Of a stretch of DNA of 44,718 nt, positions 26,575-33,954 are shown piece after piece. The stretch spans positions 20,001 to 64,718 of the forward strand of contig CABZEW010000006.1 of the NCBI GenBank assembly GCA_902524845.1, read 5' to 3'. A model generated the notes under the pieces. It saw only the letters and a list, made by a program, of their open reading frames with translations. It was not told the DNA's origin and made no database searches. Every line of letters begins with the position of its first letter. Position 1 is the first letter of the stretch. The stretch comes from an uncultured Alphaproteobacteria bacterium (GTDB taxonomy: Bacteria; Pseudomonadota; Alphaproteobacteria; Rhodobacterales; Rhodobacteraceae). Both the position numbers and the translations under genes were made by a program.

Positions 26575-26721
26575 ATGGAGAGGCACCAGCAGTAAACGGC
26601 AAGGCTCCCAATAAAGTTAATGGGCGGAAAAGTAATGATAAATGAAGCCACTGTCATAGCCCCAGATGTCAATGCGAACAACGCCGTGATACACATTATC
26701 GACACAGTTTTGCTTCCATAA
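26575..26721 (+). pseudogene. FAS1 (fasciclin) gene fragment
   Basis: About 145 bases match the 3' end of the intact FAS1 gene (33470-33613): GCACCAGCAGTAAACGGCAA, AAAAGTAATGATAAATGA, CCAGATGTCAATGC and the end ATACACATTATCGACACAG to TTTTGCTTCCATAA. Small indels break the frame and the first two thirds of the gene are missing. The downstream hairpin and repeat arm are preserved in the same order as at the intact gene. Confidence 0.85.
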
Positions 26722-26729
26722 AAGTTTCA

Positions 26730-26757
26730 GGCTTGATCAATGAAAGTTGGTCAAGCC
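26730..26757 (+). terminator. Hairpin after FAS1 fragment
   Basis: GGCTTGATCAA/TTGGTCAAGCC, an 11-bp stem with one T-G pair and loop TGAAAG. It is the same stem as after the intact FAS1 gene, with a different loop. The T-run is poor, so termination is likely but unproven. Confidence 0.6.
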
Positions 26758-26793
26758 ACTTAAAACAGGGTCAAACACACACATAGACGAACA

Positions 26794-26838
26794 GTTTGTA
26801 TGAACATTTGTAGGTAGAGAGATTATCTGGTCAAATAC
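26794..26838 (+). repeat. Composite repeat unit d (left half only)
   Basis: GTTTGTATGAACATTTGTAG, then GTAGAGAGATTATCTGGTC as in unit g. The right half with the GGCTTAC box and core is absent, because the sequence runs into the 3' end of the minus-strand GST gene, whose stop lies inside the unit. Confidence 0.75.
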
Positions 26839-27488
26839 CCTGAGGACAGCTGAGCACTTTCCTGAAACCCTGGCCTCTGTTCCAATTTACAAAACCAGAT
26901 GAAGGCATATTTGTACGTTTTAATGTCGATACCAACTCTATCTGCAGTCCTTAAAGTATGAAACCCAGTTATATCTGCCACAGTCAATTTATTGCAAACC
27001 AAAAAATCTAATGACTGTAAGTGGGCATCTAGACGTGTTAAGAGAGTTTTTGCTGACTCAATTGCCCAGTTTGTAACAGCAGGATTTTGTTGAAAATCAG
27101 TTCTTGTGCCTGGTATCACAGCACCTTTAAACATTTCGAATTTGTTTCTAGCTCCGTGAAATAGTGGTAGGTAACCATCGTTTTCAAGCCTACGATTCCA
27201 CATTTCAATTAATGCTCTTTCCTTCGTATTTGCTCCAAACAACTTTATTTCTGAATTACTTATTTGCTCCAAGTAGTTGCAAATTGCTAGGGTCTCAGAA
27301 ATAACTGTTCCGTCATCTAGTTCTAGAAATGGAATGCAGTTAAAGGGGTTCATGGTTTTAAAGGGTTCTTTAAAGTGCTCACCTTCCATTATGTTTAATT
27401 GTACAGTCTCGACTTGTATATTTGTTTCCTTTAAAAATTTTTCGACTCTCTTAGAAGAAGGCGCAGCTTCAAATTGATATAACTTCAT
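26823..27488 (-). CDS. Glutathione S-transferase family protein
   Basis: 221 residues with an N-terminal thioredoxin-like domain (MKLYQFEAAPSSKRVEKFL, NPFNCIPFLELDDGT, ISETLAICNYLE). A helical C-terminal domain follows (TRLDAHLQSLDFLVCNKLTV, ADITGF). It conjugates glutathione to electrophiles or acts as a peroxidase; the substrate is unknown. The final residues, SGYLTR, are encoded by the reverse complement of the repeat-d arm. The native C-terminus may therefore have been replaced by an inserted repeat. Confidence 0.85.
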   Translation of the reverse strand: MKLYQFEAAPSSKRVEKFLKETNIQVETVQLNIMEGEHFKEPFKTMNPFNCIPFLELDDGTVISETLAICNYLEQISNSEIKLFGANTKERALIEMWNRRLENDGYLPLFHGARNKFEMFKGAVIPGTRTDFQQNPAVTNWAIESAKTLLTRLDAHLQSLDFLVCNKLTVADITGFHTLRTADRVGIDIKTYKYAFIWFCKLEQRPGFQESAQLSSGYLTR

Positions 27489-27531
27489 TTTTTCTTATCC
27501 CTAAATAACTTTAACAGTTTTACGTTCACAA

Positions 27532-27586
27532 TTACTTGGTTGCCAATACATAATTAAGACATGCTTTATAAGGTTTTTTTGCCCAT
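27532..27586 (-). pseudogene. Methyltransferase C-terminal fragment
   Basis: On the minus strand the bases encode YKACLNYVLATK and a stop, almost the same as YKACLNYITATK and stop at the end of the intact methyltransferase at 38623. DNA identity extends over ATGGGCAAA and TATAAAGCATGTCTTAATTA. Only the last 18 or so codons remain, between the acyl-CoA ligase end and the GST start. Confidence 0.75.
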
Positions 27587-27591
27587 TAACC

Positions 27592-29151
27592 TCATTTAAG
27601 GCTAAATTTGTGGGTTAGAATATTATTCTTTAACTCGAATTTGAGAACTTTGCCTGTGCCACCTCTTGGAAGCTCAGCGACTTCAATCGTATACACTGGC
27701 CACTTAAATTTAGCTAATTTGCCCTCAAGAAACCCCCATATTCTTTCAACATTAAGCACACTACCTTCTTTAATCTTCATAAAAGCACAACCTACTTCTC
27801 CCCATTTCTCATCAGAAACCCCAATAATTGCAACCTCTATAATCTCACTCATCTTATTAAGTTCGTCCTCAACCTCAGCTGGATAAACGTTCTCTCCACC
27901 CGATATATACATATCCTTAATTCGATCTTTGATATAAATAAATTGTTGGTCGTCAATTTTACCAATGTCTCCAGTTTTGAACCACTCTCCATCAAATGAG
28001 GTCTCATTTGCGTTCTTGTTATTCCAGTATCCTGGTGTGACTGTGGCACCCCTGATCTGAATTTCACCTAACTCATCTGTTTTTGCTATTGTACCATCAG
28101 TCTTTACTATTCTTACTTCATTGAATATCGTCGGTTGTCCTGCTGAACCAACTTTGAACGGTATGTTTTCCTTTGACAATAAACAACCACTAGCCGTTGT
28201 TTCTGTCATGCCCCATGCCTCTTGTATTATAACGCCTTTATTTAGCCACCATTTTACCAAACTGATGGGAACAGCCTCTGCACCAGTAATTACAGTCTCT
28301 AAGTTCGAAAAGTCTATAGAGTCAACTATAGGAGTATTTTTCATGGCATTGAATGCTGCTGGTACTCCAAAAATTGTAGTAATTCCTAGGCTAGGTGTGT
28401 CGATAGCTTTTAAGGTTTTTTCTGGATCAAAACTTCGCATTATAACTAAAGTTGCGCCCGCAAAAAGCGTTGGAAAGCATAGGGCAAGGCACCCAATATG
28501 AAACATGGGCATATTAGCTAAAGCCACTCTGTCGTAATGTGAAACCCCTAATAGCAAAGCACCGACAGAACCAAAATGCACCATTTTATGAGTTATTATT
28601 ACTCCTTTCGGTTTACCTGTAGTTCCAGAGGAATACATCAACAAACACTGATCGTCGAAGAACCTTTCGTTTAAATTTTTGTAGGGAGAATAACTCTGGA
28701 CTATATCTTCATAGTCAGACTGTTTAGTCAGTGAGTTAAAACTTATTGTTTTTAGTTGATTTTCATCAAAATCTTTCAGCACCTCATCCCAAATGCTGTT
28801 AAACTGCTGATCAACAAACACTATCTTAGGTTCCGCATCGTTTACTATGTAAAGCACCTCGCTAGCAGTAAGTCTGTAGTTAATGGGAAGACATATTACT
28901 CCTATCCGCCAACAAGCAAATATTATCTCTATGATGACCGAGGAGTTGAAACACAGAAAAGCTATTCGGTCCCCTTTATTAACTCCATTGGAAACGAGGT
29001 AATTTGAAAGAGTGTCTATACGCTTATCTAGAGAGTTAAATGATAATGTAGAGTTTGTTGATAAATCAATTAATGCAGGCTTTTCTGGATTTAAGAGGCC
29101 ATAACGTTTTATCGAGTCAATTACAGGAATTTTTTTATTGTTTGCCAACAT
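27592..29151 (-). CDS. Acyl-CoA synthetase / AMP-dependent ligase
   Basis: ANL-family enzyme that activates a carboxylic acid to its acyl-CoA through an acyl-AMP. The P-loop motif is LMYSSGTTGKPKGVIITHK (~172-190), the aromatic-rich motif is WGMTETTASG, the hinge region is WFKTGDIGKID, and the catalytic Lys lies in PRGGTGKVLKFEL. Length 519 fits medium- or long-chain fatty acyl-CoA ligases; substrate unknown. The last residues THKFSLK are encoded across the TAAATTTGTGGGT arm word, so the very C-terminus may be repeat-derived. Confidence 0.88.
   Translation of the reverse strand: MLANNKKIPVIDSIKRYGLLNPEKPALIDLSTNSTLSFNSLDKRIDTLSNYLVSNGVNKGDRIAFLCFNSSVIIEIIFACWRIGVICLPINYRLTASEVLYIVNDAEPKIVFVDQQFNSIWDEVLKDFDENQLKTISFNSLTKQSDYEDIVQSYSPYKNLNERFFDDQCLLMYSSGTTGKPKGVIITHKMVHFGSVGALLLGVSHYDRVALANMPMFHIGCLALCFPTLFAGATLVIMRSFDPEKTLKAIDTPSLGITTIFGVPAAFNAMKNTPIVDSIDFSNLETVITGAEAVPISLVKWWLNKGVIIQEAWGMTETTASGCLLSKENIPFKVGSAGQPTIFNEVRIVKTDGTIAKTDELGEIQIRGATVTPGYWNNKNANETSFDGEWFKTGDIGKIDDQQFIYIKDRIKDMYISGGENVYPAEVEDELNKMSEIIEVAIIGVSDEKWGEVGCAFMKIKEGSVLNVERIWGFLEGKLAKFKWPVYTIEVAELPRGGTGKVLKFELKNNILTHKFSLK
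27603..27615 (+). repeat. Isolated arm word TAAATTTGTGGGT
   Basis: Thirteen bases identical to 20442-20454 upstream of the integrase, here lying inside the 3' end of the acyl-CoA ligase gene. No box or core follows at the expected distance. It could be a lone arm remnant or chance. Confidence 0.4.
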
Positions 29152-29230
29152 CGAGTCCTCTCCTCAAATCTAACCAAATTTCTACTTAATGATCGAGTAT
29201 TAAATAATAAATTATTTAATAAAAATATGA

Positions 29231-29260
29231 AACGAGTGCCGCTGAAGGCCACTCCACCTC
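29231..29260 (+). repeat. Composite repeat unit f (core only)
   Basis: GAGTGCCGCTGAAGGCCACT ending CCACCTC matches the 3' core of unit c, sharing GGCCACTCC. The left arm and the GGCTTAC box are not recognisable. It lies between the acyl-CoA ligase start and the next minus-strand gene. Confidence 0.5.
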
Positions 29261-29277
29261 AAAATTGAAAATTGGAG

Positions 29278-29589
29278 TCATAATTTATGTTGCTCAAACT
29301 TTTCAGGCTTTATGTAAGCTTGTACAACTTCCCCTTCTAAGAACCATTGATCCTTTACCTTGGCTCCATGCTTTTCAAAGTTCTTATCTCTTTGAATTTT
29401 AGCTTCATCAGCTTTTTCTTGATTTGGAAAAACTGAAATAGCAATCACCGAGGTCGGAGTAGTTCTTATGCGTAATAGTATTTCAGCATCTGGAAACGTT
29501 TTTGAAGATTCTTTATTATATTGCTCTGATATTTCAAGAAATTCCTCTTCAGATCTCCATTCCACCATATTGATCCTTGCAATGCTCAT
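29278..29589 (-). CDS. Small ABM-like protein, unknown function
   Basis: 103 residues in a pattern suggesting a dimeric alpha-beta barrel: MSIARINMVEWRSEEEFLEI, a long helix, SVIAISVFPNQEKADEAKIQ, and EGEVVQAYI. The size and strand-helix order resemble antibiotic-biosynthesis-monooxygenase folds, but I cannot assign a family. It is divergent from the hotdog gene at 29724 over a very AT-rich 134-bp gap that must hold both promoters. Confidence 0.6.
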   Translation of the reverse strand: MSIARINMVEWRSEEEFLEISEQYNKESSKTFPDAEILLRIRTTPTSVIAISVFPNQEKADEAKIQRDKNFEKHGAKVKDQWFLEGEVVQAYIKPEKFEQHKL

Positions 29590-29723
29590 TCGTTTTAACC
29601 TTTCAATTATTTAATAAATTTACGTTTGTTTTTTCCTTCAATTCTGAAATAAGTTCAATATTAGAACTTTATTTTGTTAATTCAAAAATATATATTTATC
29701 ATAGATAAAATTAAGGGCTTTAT

Positions 29724-30128
29724 ATGGTTATTGCTGAGTTTTCTGTTGATGATGAGTTTATTGATCCTTTTGGCCATTTGGCAGAATATGGCTATTATCA
29801 TTATACCATAAGAGCGTTATGGCAAAAGAGTGAGGAAGATGGTCGCTTAGAGACGTTCAAAAAATTAGGTGTAGGTGTGGTAACGCTAGAGAGCCACGCT
29901 GAGTTTAAAAGTGAAGTCTTTAAAGACGAAGATATTGTGATCGAGGAATTCAATTCAAAAAATATCGAAAAACCAAAACTTTGGAAAAGAACACTTAAGA
30001 TTCTAAAAAAGGAAACTAAGGAAGTTTCATTTACCAACACCAGTAAAATGGCTTTCTTCAACACTATCAAACGCAAGATCATTGAAACTCCCAAAGAGCT
30101 CGAAGAGCCATTTTTCAAAAAATATTAA
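29724..30128 (+). CDS. Hotdog-fold thioesterase-like protein (copy 1)
   Basis: 134 residues with the 4-hydroxybenzoyl-CoA thioesterase-type entry FIDPFGHLAEYGYYHYTIRA, in which the usual catalytic Asp and the GH are present, followed by hotdog strands. It probably hydrolyses an acyl-CoA or binds one. A second, divergent copy lies at 35291. It begins a three-gene unit: the methyltransferase starts 12 bp later and the zinc protein follows that without a gap. Confidence 0.75.
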   Translation: MVIAEFSVDDEFIDPFGHLAEYGYYHYTIRALWQKSEEDGRLETFKKLGVGVVTLESHAEFKSEVFKDEDIVIEEFNSKNIEKPKLWKRTLKILKKETKEVSFTNTSKMAFFNTIKRKIIETPKELEEPFFKKY

Positions 30129-30140
30129 AAAGATTAAGTC

Positions 30141-30758
30141 ATGGGCCTCTATTCGAAATATGTTTTGCCAAAGGTTACTGATTTCTGCTGTGCAACAAAA
30201 CCAATAAGAAAGCAGAGAGAAAAAGTTGTTCCTCTTTGTGAAGGTATAGTCTTGGAAATCGGCGCGGGTAGTGGACTTAACTTTCCTTTCTATAAGGCGC
30301 AAAATGTTAAAAAACTGTACGCACTTGAGCCAGATGGGGAGATGATTAAACTTGCACAAAAAGATAAAAAGAATATTGAAATAGACATAACATATTTGAA
30401 AGAATTTTCTGAAAATATATCGTTAAGTGATAACAGCGTCGACACTATACTTCTAACCTACGCTCTTTGTACAATTCCTGACCCAATGTCTGCCCTTAAG
30501 GAAATGAAAAGAGTCCTTAAGCCAAAAGGCCATTTAATTTATTGTGAACACGGAATGGCTCCTGACCAATCAATTAAAAGATGGCAGGATTGGCTTAACC
30601 CAATAAATTCCTACTTCAGCGGCGGATGTAATTTGAACAGAGATATAACAGGACTAATAGTCCAAGGTGGTTTTAAAATAAAAAATTTAGACACCATGTA
30701 TCTACCTGGAACAACAAAGGTACTTGGGTATAATTATTGGGGAACAGCAGTAATTTAA
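30141..30758 (+). CDS. Class I SAM-dependent methyltransferase
   Basis: 205 residues. SAM site VLEIGAGSGLNFPFY (~43-57), acidic residue in ALEPDGEMI, post-II region LLTYALCTIPDP and MKRVLKPKGHLIYCEHG. The C-terminus with INSYFSGGCNLNRDI resembles METTL7/phospholipid-type enzymes. Substrate unknown. It is the middle gene of hotdog-methyltransferase-GFA; its TAA is followed immediately by the next ATG. Confidence 0.85.
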   Translation: MGLYSKYVLPKVTDFCCATKPIRKQREKVVPLCEGIVLEIGAGSGLNFPFYKAQNVKKLYALEPDGEMIKLAQKDKKNIEIDITYLKEFSENISLSDNSVDTILLTYALCTIPDPMSALKEMKRVLKPKGHLIYCEHGMAPDQSIKRWQDWLNPINSYFSGGCNLNRDITGLIVQGGFKIKNLDTMYLPGTTKVLGYNYWGTAVI

Positions 30759-31355
30759 ATGGGTAAAATAAAATGTCATTGCGGTAAATGCGAGATTACT
30801 CTTGCTGCTGATAAAGCTCTTGGGTATTTCCTGTGTGGCTGCCAAGATTGTCGCCAAGCGGTTAAATGGGCAGAATTTAAAGGAGGGCAAAAGGGTGAAA
30901 ACTTGCAGAAATCTATTTACGTTCCATCGGATATTTTAAACGTGAAAGGGAAAGAAAACATGAAGCCGTTTCTACTTCGAAAGGGTGGGAAATCGACAAG
31001 AGTTTACTGCGTTACGTGCTATTCATTGTTGGGAGTTGATTTTCCTGTCTACAATGACCAAAGATTTATGTTTATTGGAGGTCACTGCTTGACAGATATT
31101 GATACTTCAATGGACCCTGCAGTTGCTATTAATATGGAAGATTATCCTAAAGATAAGGAGCTTAATTTACCTGATGGAATTACTATTGTGAATTCTATTC
31201 ATGACCCTGACAGAAGTTGGACTCAAATACCTGAAGTAAAGAAAATTAGAGAACCACCTCCGTCCAATAAGGGTATACGTTTTTCAGAACTTCTAAAAGA
31301 GCTGGGAAGCCCAATAATTCTTGGATTAGAAGCAGGAGCTGATGTTAAAAAATAG
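30759..31355 (+). CDS. GFA-like zinc protein with extended C-terminus (copy 1, DUF6151-like)
   Basis: 198 residues with cysteine sets CHCGKC (~6-11), CGCQDC (~27-32) and CVTC (~84-87) in the GFA zinc arrangement. A longer C-terminal part carries DPDRSWTQIPEVKKI and FSELLKELGSP. A close paralogue of the same length lies at 39723. The last codon runs directly into repeat unit g, whose first base is the last base of the stop. Confidence 0.8.
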   Translation: MGKIKCHCGKCEITLAADKALGYFLCGCQDCRQAVKWAEFKGGQKGENLQKSIYVPSDILNVKGKENMKPFLLRKGGKSTRVYCVTCYSLLGVDFPVYNDQRFMFIGGHCLTDIDTSMDPAVAINMEDYPKDKELNLPDGITIVNSIHDPDRSWTQIPEVKKIREPPPSNKGIRFSELLKELGSPIILGLEAGADVKK

Positions 31356-31451
31356 GTTGTATGAATATTTGTGGGTACAGAGATTATCTGGTAAAATAGG
31401 ATTAAGATAACAAAGGCTTACAGCGGAGTGTGGTAGAGGGCCTGTCCGCCA
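31355..31451 (+). repeat. Composite repeat unit g (reference copy, tRNA-Ser-like end)
   Basis: 97 bases: arm GTATGAATATTTGTGGGTA, spacer AGAGATTATCTGGTAAAATA, box ATAACAAAGGCTTAC, core GTGTGGTAGAGGG, end CCTGTCCGCCA at 31441-31451. The last 11 bases equal the 3' end of tRNA-Ser (20312-20322). GCGGA and TCCGC in the core can pair. The sequence after the core, CTATTCTATTCCCCAATCGG, is loosely like the segments at 37175 and 39655. Confidence 0.85.
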
Positions 31452-31588
31452 CAAAGTATAACCTATTCTATTCCCCAATCGGTATGAGTTTAAGCCAAGA
31501 AGCTGTCATATTTCTTGGAATTATTTCTATTAATCTATCCATAAAATGTCATTATGATAACTAATTTCAGAATTAAGGAGGGGATGTA

Positions 31589-31984
31589 ATGACCGATAGA
31601 GAAAATCCTTTTTTTTTAGCTAGAATTACAGTTAAAGAAGGTATGGTGGACGCGTATTTGGAAATTGCTGAAGCGGTAGACAAAGTGGTAGAAAAAACTG
31701 AAGAGGGTATGTTGTTTCATAGCTTTGATCGTGATCCCGATGATCAGCATAAATTTGTCTGGACAGAAGTTTATCGCAAAAGTGACGATTTTCTTTTTCA
31801 TGTGGATAATCCCCCTGTTAAAGAGAAGGTAGAAAAGCATGCGGAGCTGGCAACGCATTTCTCCATCGAGATTTATGGCAATGTTTCCAATGAAGTCATT
31901 GAGAAAATCAACTCAAGAGAAATCCCTCTTAAGCATTTTGCTACAACATCTGTTGGGTACATAAGGTCAGAGCGATTTGCTTGA
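31589..31984 (+). CDS. Antibiotic-biosynthesis-monooxygenase-like (quinol monooxygenase type) protein
   Basis: 131 residues: FFLARITVKEGMVDAYLEIA, a helix, EGMLFHSFDRDPDDQHKFVW and TEVYRKSDDFLFHVDNPPV, the usual order of ABM domains. AAGGAGG at 31575-31581 precedes the ATG at 31589 by seven bases, a strong ribosome-binding site. The C-terminal extension after ~95 is of unknown role. It follows repeat unit g. Confidence 0.75.
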   Translation: MTDRENPFFLARITVKEGMVDAYLEIAEAVDKVVEKTEEGMLFHSFDRDPDDQHKFVWTEVYRKSDDFLFHVDNPPVKEKVEKHAELATHFSIEIYGNVSNEVIEKINSREIPLKHFATTSVGYIRSERFA

Positions 31985-32337
31985 ATTATGCTTTAGCCAA
32001 ATTTCTTTGATACAATTCGATTCAATAAATTATGACAAATAGAATTTAGCACAAAAAAACCAAAGGCAATTAAGATCGCAAGTTTCTTTTTTTTTTCTTT
32101 AACCTTTTTTTCTTCCAATGTGCGATCTCACTTTTGGATACAGTAACAAGCTGTATGAACTCGATATTTAAATGGTTATGAAACGTCGTATTTTGTGCAT
32201 CAAACTAATTTATAAAGCTATTTACGCTGTTGGTAGTTGACAAGTTTTACGCTGCTTTAACCACGCTATGACGTTTAGTAATCTATAAAATTGCACATTC
32301 TTTAAATTAACTAATTTGAGATCACCAAAAAATACTT
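31985..32337. other. Intergenic stretch with no gene
   Basis: 353 bases without a supportable gene. It holds a pyrimidine-rich run at 32088-32115, a possible very decayed repeat arm (CTGTATGAAC near 32153) and the word GTATTTTGTGCAT at 32188-32200 that also occurs at 24463-24475. Short reading frames here show no Shine-Dalgarno or family resemblance. Confidence 0.5.
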
Positions 32338-32946
32338 CTACGGGACTTTTTGGCTCATTAGGGAGAGAGCTGCTCCAGCTATAAAAGCACCAAGGTGCCC
32401 TTGCCAAATTATAGGTGTTGGTGAGATAGCAGAGAATGCATAAAAATATAAAATATGCCCAAAGATAAAAATTAATAGAACATATGTCATGTGATAAATA
32501 GAACGTCTACTCCTTAATCTGTTTATTAATTCTTCGCTCAGAACAAATGCTAATAAACCAAAAGATGCACAGTTAGCTCCTAACAACGGCACTAGACTAG
32601 TAGGCTCAAATAAATAGTAAAAAATTGCCCCCCCAAGGGTGGAAAAAAAAAGTATTGAAAAAGTCAGGTTTTCTTTTCCTAGCTTTTTTAGACTACTTCC
32701 AAGTAAATACAGAGCTATTACATTTATCGTTAAATGAATTACGTTCAAATGAATGAATCCATGTGAGATAAACATAAGGTACTTTTGAAAGTCAAAAACC
32801 TCTTTGTATGGGCGTGTCAAATCCGATGGAGCGAATGAGAAATAAAAGACTGCATTTTGCCTGTAGACAGGCCCTAAGACTAGAAATGACATTTCAGTAG
32901 CGATGATCGCGACAAGAAAGAAGGATATGCGGTATGGTAAAGTCAT
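32338..32946 (-). CDS. Rhomboid-family membrane protein lacking the catalytic serine
   Basis: About 202 residues with six membrane segments. The rhomboid pattern HGFIHLNVIHLTINV in the second segment and the histidine segment GHLGAFIAGA near the end are present. At the active-site position the expected GxSG reads GANCASFGLL, with Asn in place of the nucleophilic Ser. It is therefore probably a non-proteolytic rhomboid, unless the Ser three positions later substitutes. Start set at ATG 32946 (MTLPYRISFF); a TTG five codons upstream is possible. Confidence 0.75.
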   Translation of the reverse strand: MTLPYRISFFLVAIIATEMSFLVLGPVYRQNAVFYFSFAPSDLTRPYKEVFDFQKYLMFISHGFIHLNVIHLTINVIALYLLGSSLKKLGKENLTFSILFFSTLGGAIFYYLFEPTSLVPLLGANCASFGLLAFVLSEELINRLRSRRSIYHMTYVLLIFIFGHILYFYAFSAISPTPIIWQGHLGAFIAGAALSLMSQKVP

Positions 32947-33124
32947 GAAGAAGTAACTCAAAATTGCAAAAAAACAACGACTAGAAATAAATCAAATTAA
33001 TTTTTTCAAGTTACATTTTGACGCAATTCATTTGCATTTTTTAGATATCTGATCTGCATTGTTTTCGATTGAAAGCTGTAAGCCAAACAATACTTGTCAA
33101 CTTCATCAATTGAAAGGAAACTAA

Positions 33125-33613
33125 ATGAAAAAATTCAGTATTATATTGTTTTTCGTAACATCGCTATTTACTGGCCTCAACAGCATCGGACATGCAGGAG
33201 GGCATTTGCCTGACCTGGTTGAAACAGCCGCAAAAGGTGGAAAGTTCAAGACTTTGATAACCGCACTAGAAGCTGCTGGTCTTGTAGAGACGCTGAAAGG
33301 CAAAGGTCCATTCACAGTGTTTGCACCAACGGACGAAGCATTTGCCAAAATAGATGCTGCAACACTTGCTGATTTACTTAAACCGGAAAATAAGGATAAA
33401 CTTACTGCAATTTTGACCTACCATGTGGTCTCAGGTAAAGTTATGTCGTCTGATATTAAAGGAGATATGGAGGCACCAACAGTAAACGGCAAGTCTCTCT
33501 CCATAAAAATAAACTACGGAAAAGTAATGATAAATGAGGCTACCGTGACAGTGCCAGATGTCAACGCAGATAACGGAGTAATACACATTATCGATACAGT
33601 TTTGCTTCCATAG
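33125..33613 (+). CDS. Secreted fasciclin (FAS1) domain protein
   Basis: 162 residues. A signal peptide (residues 1-25, ending near GHAGG) is followed by one FAS1 domain: [20 protein letters not shown], then [25 protein letters not shown] and [16 protein letters not shown]1 proteins act in adhesion or extracellular binding. AAAGGA precedes the start. A fragment of a second copy with the same downstream hairpin lies at 26575. Confidence 0.92.
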   Translation: MKKFSIILFFVTSLFTGLNSIGHAGGHLPDLVETAAKGGKFKTLITALEAAGLVETLKGKGPFTVFAPTDEAFAKIDAATLADLLKPENKDKLTAILTYHVVSGKVMSSDIKGDMEAPTVNGKSLSIKINYGKVMINEATVTVPDVNADNGVIHIIDTVLLP

Positions 33614-33621
33614 ACAGTTTA

Positions 33622-33649
33622 GGCTTGATCAACGTTACTTGGTCAAGCC
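33622..33649 (+). terminator. Hairpin terminator after FAS1
   Basis: GGCTTGATCAA, loop CGTTAC, TTGGTCAAGCC: an 11-bp stem with one T-G pair, nine bases after the stop, followed by ACTTTAAATAAATT. The stem is identical to that at 26730-26757 while the loop differs, which suggests selection on the structure. Confidence 0.65.
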
Positions 33650-33682
33650 ACTTTAAATAAATTGCGACGCACACTTAAAATG

Positions 33683-33779
33683 GTTTGTGTGAACTCTTGC
33701 GGGCAAACAGTTTATCTAAGATGTTACATGCGACATAGCGAAGGCTTCTACAGAAGCTTGGTAGCTGGCCTATCCGCTT
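33683..33779 (+). repeat. Composite repeat unit h (diverged, full length)
   Basis: Aligns to unit g without gaps over 97 bases: arm GTTTGTGTGAACTCTTGCGG, box CATAGCGAAGGCTTCT, core CTTGGTAGCTGGCCTATCCG ending CTT. It follows the FAS1 hairpin. GCTTCT/AGAAGC in its middle forms a short palindrome absent from the other copies. Confidence 0.7.
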
Positions 33780-33954
33780 TAAAAAGCTACTGCCAGATCT
33801 TCGAAGTTCCCAAATTTAATTTTGTCAAGCTGAAACCAACTTTTGAGCCAAGGTCAGCTGTCTGAGGGGGTTTAGTATAAAATGTGCACTAATACCCCTT
33901 TAGTTTAAAACTGTTTTCTGTTAAGTGTAGTTTACTTTTTATTAGGAGAGACAT

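Noticed and set aside
24463-32200. Word GTATTTTGTGCAT shared at 24463 and 32188
   Set aside because: Thirteen bases in AT-rich DNA with no further flanking similarity; probably chance.
33662-33865. 67-codon open frame
   Set aside because: It lies across repeat unit h, has no ribosome-binding site and no family resemblance.
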